A stretch of DNA of 64,000 bases from Dirofilaria immitis (taxonomy: Eukaryota > Nematoda > Chromadorea > Rhabditida > Onchocercidae). Position 1 is the stretch's first letter. Every line of letters begins with the position of its first letter. Shown one piece after another: positions 62,699 through 64,000 of this stretch. The translations under genes and the position numbers were made by a program. The stretch covers positions 434,001 through 498,000 of the forward strand of contig JAKNDB010000105.1 in the NCBI GenBank assembly GCA_024305405.1, written 5' to 3'. A model generated the notes under the pieces. That model had not been told where the DNA came from, searched no databases, and worked only from the letters and a program-made list of their open reading frames with translations.

Positions 62699-63480
62699 AT
62701 GTCGGATTCCCAATCAATTGATGACCCAAACCCAAATTATTGTACGGAAATCGGAAATGCTCAGATTATGGCATCAGGTATGGATGTCGAGAAACAACAG
62801 TATGCAGTGCAATGCGCAAATGAAGCTATTGCTCAGTGAATTTTTATTATATTATCACATAGAACAAGCCGATAATCAGCTAAATAAATAGAAAAAGATA
62901 AAAAAAATGACATTTGCTTTGTTGGAAGTTTCGAAATTGTAAAGTTTGAAAGTTTACCGATTTCAGCATTTTAAAATATTTATGAATAACATGCAAACCA
63001 TTGAAAATTTTATTGAATTCTTTTTCAATTTTTATTTGAAATATATTTATAACAAAATGTATTACTTATTATAATGCACAAAAAAGTGAACATATTTCAA
63101 GAATTTATAAACCGCATGAGACTTATTTAGCTATGTAATTAAATTTTCTTTATTTGGCTCTAAAACTTAGACTAGAAGTTGTTTATTTTAATTTAATAAG
63201 CTTGTAATTTCACTTCCCTTTATTATAATTTGTTAATCGCGAATTTAAGAAATTTTCAAAACGGTGTAAAGATTCTGATAATCAATTTTTTAGACATCCG
63301 AATCAAAATATGGCAATGGCTCAATATATAATGTCTCATTTCGAGAAGAGGTATGGTTCACCATGGCACTGTATCGTAAGTGATGGAAATTTGGGATTTT
63401 ACGTACGATACGATGCTTCAAATCATACCTATTTCTCCATAGGACCAACTACTGTATTTTTGTTCAGAAGTCAATGCTAA
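62699..63480 (+). CDS. dynein light chain (LC8-type)-like protein, tandem paralogue
   Basis: Two exons, 62699-62835 and 63294-63480, 107 aa, frame intact. Starts MSDSQSIDDPNPNYCTEIGN; the LC8 domain follows: MDVEKQQYAVQCANEAIAQH, NQNMAMAQYIMSHFEKRYGS, PWHCIVSDGNLGFYVRYDAS, NHTYFSIGPTTVFLFRSQC. It keeps the WHCIV...G.YV strand and the HxTYF/..V.LF beta-strands of the LC8 dimer interface. The single intron falls at exactly the same codon (CA|A, Gln, phase 2) as in the upstream copy, so the pair arose by tandem duplication. It lacks the acidic extension of its neighbour. Likely function: dynein-associated or general dimerisation hub; divergence from LC8 leaves target binding open. Confidence 0.88.
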
Positions 63481-63548
63481 TAATTGAATTTTCCTTTCTT
63501 TAATGCTTTAATTTCATCGTATTTAAAACTTATTGAGCAAGAAAGCGA

Positions 63549-63554
63549 AATAAA
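63549..63554 (+). terminator. polyadenylation signal AATAAA, second dynein light chain gene
   Basis: AATAAA 69 nt downstream of the stop codon, a usual 3' UTR length for nematode genes. Confidence 0.55.
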
Positions 63555-64000
63555 AAGTAATGCATCATTTTTCGTTCAATACAACAACTGATAAGCAAAT
63601 AGTAAGCACTGTGGTAATAGATACAGTAAATTTTAATCTCATAATTATTTACAAAGTTGTAATACTAATATTCCTGGCTATATATTTTCGCAAGGAAAAA
63701 CATAAATACGCGGCTGTGAAGTGTCAGATTCATTTCTATGCTCAATTTGTATCTCAGCTATCCAATGTTTTCGCTTAATATCTGCTTTCGACGATGTACT
63801 ATCCTGAAATATATCCTTCAATTTAATTAATTTTTCGCCAAATTTTATGAAAAAAATTCCTGCATTGCAAATATTTTACAAAATTTTTATTTCATTTGGT
63901 ACCATTAAGTTTTTGTAATTTAAAAGGCCTGAAAACTTTCAACTATGGAAACCATAAAATTTAAAAATTTCGTTATTATTATTCTGCGAAATAATGAAAG
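63555..64000 (+). other. window end, no gene seen
   Basis: A 72-codon plus frame at 63560-63778 contains one hydrophobic stretch but has no domain, splice signal or conserved feature. Treated as chance. Confidence 0.4.

Noticed and set aside
1..64000. tRNA, rRNA, CRISPR or prokaryotic operon features
   Set aside because: The sequence is intron-rich eukaryotic DNA; scanning for tRNA-like B-box words and regular spacer-repeat arrays gave nothing convincing by eye.

Overview
The window is AT-rich eukaryotic DNA with short exons (about 40-300 bp), mostly GT-AG introns of about 100-800 bp and long AT-rich spacers. The proteins have nematode-type family members: a DRH/RIG-I-like helicase, Pellino with a FHA-plus-RING layout, a CRAL-TRIO/GOLD protein, and expanded dynein light chains. 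Several start codons sit a few bases after an isolated TTNCAG/TTAG acceptor, which suits spliced-leader trans-splicing. A parasitic (filarial-type) nematode is my best guess; that is inference. All gene models were joined by hand from reading frames, splice consensus and phase.

Layout. 0.16-1.9 kb (-): an ARL14EP-like (ARF7EP_C domain) protein. 2.0-2.2 kb (+): a small tail-anchored-looking ORF. 3.1-5.6 kb (+): an unrecognised secreted protein. 5.6-11.2 kb: no gene seen. 11.2-13.1 kb (+): an unrecognised single-pass membrane protein in six phase-consistent exons. 17.0-20.0 kb (+): a SEC14-like CRAL-TRIO + GOLD protein in eight exons. 20.6-20.9 kb (+): a possible two-exon small gene. 20.9-27.8 kb: mostly empty. 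27.8-31.9 kb (+): Pellino E3 ligase in eleven exons. 33.3-34.2 kb (+): LAMTOR3. 35.3-36.0 kb (-): an inverted Pellino pseudogene fragment. 37.6-46.2 kb (+): a full RIG-I-like/Dicer-related helicase, about 22 exons. 46.5-48.1 kb (-): ribosomal protein S6 in five exons, convergent with the helicase. 48.1-53.8 kb: weak minus-strand ORFs only. 53.8-56.2 kb (+): exons of an apparent degenerate small-GTPase-fold protein. 60.0-63.5 kb (+): two tandem dynein-light-chain-like genes, the first with a long acidic Pro/Glu extension.

Two observations stand out. First, at least nine times the conserved reading frame of a clearly real gene is broken by what looks like one missing base, nearly always in a short homopolymer, including in the essential gene rps-6. 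This points to consensus sequencing error, so frameshifts here should not be read as pseudogenisation. Second, a 609-bp block covering Pellino exon 6, intron 6 and the start of exon 7 is repeated in inverted orientation 4.8 kb away. The two copies differ only at two homopolymer lengths, yet both flanks are diverged but still recognisably Pellino. That looks like gene conversion into an old pseudogene, or an assembly artefact.

Functionally the genes are a mix: innate/signalling ubiquitination (Pellino), lysosomal mTORC1 scaffold (LAMTOR3), small-RNA or antiviral RNA sensing (DRH), translation (S6), lipid handling (SEC14-like), chromatin-linked ARL14EP and dynein light chains. I see no evidence of a shared pathway or a clear operon.
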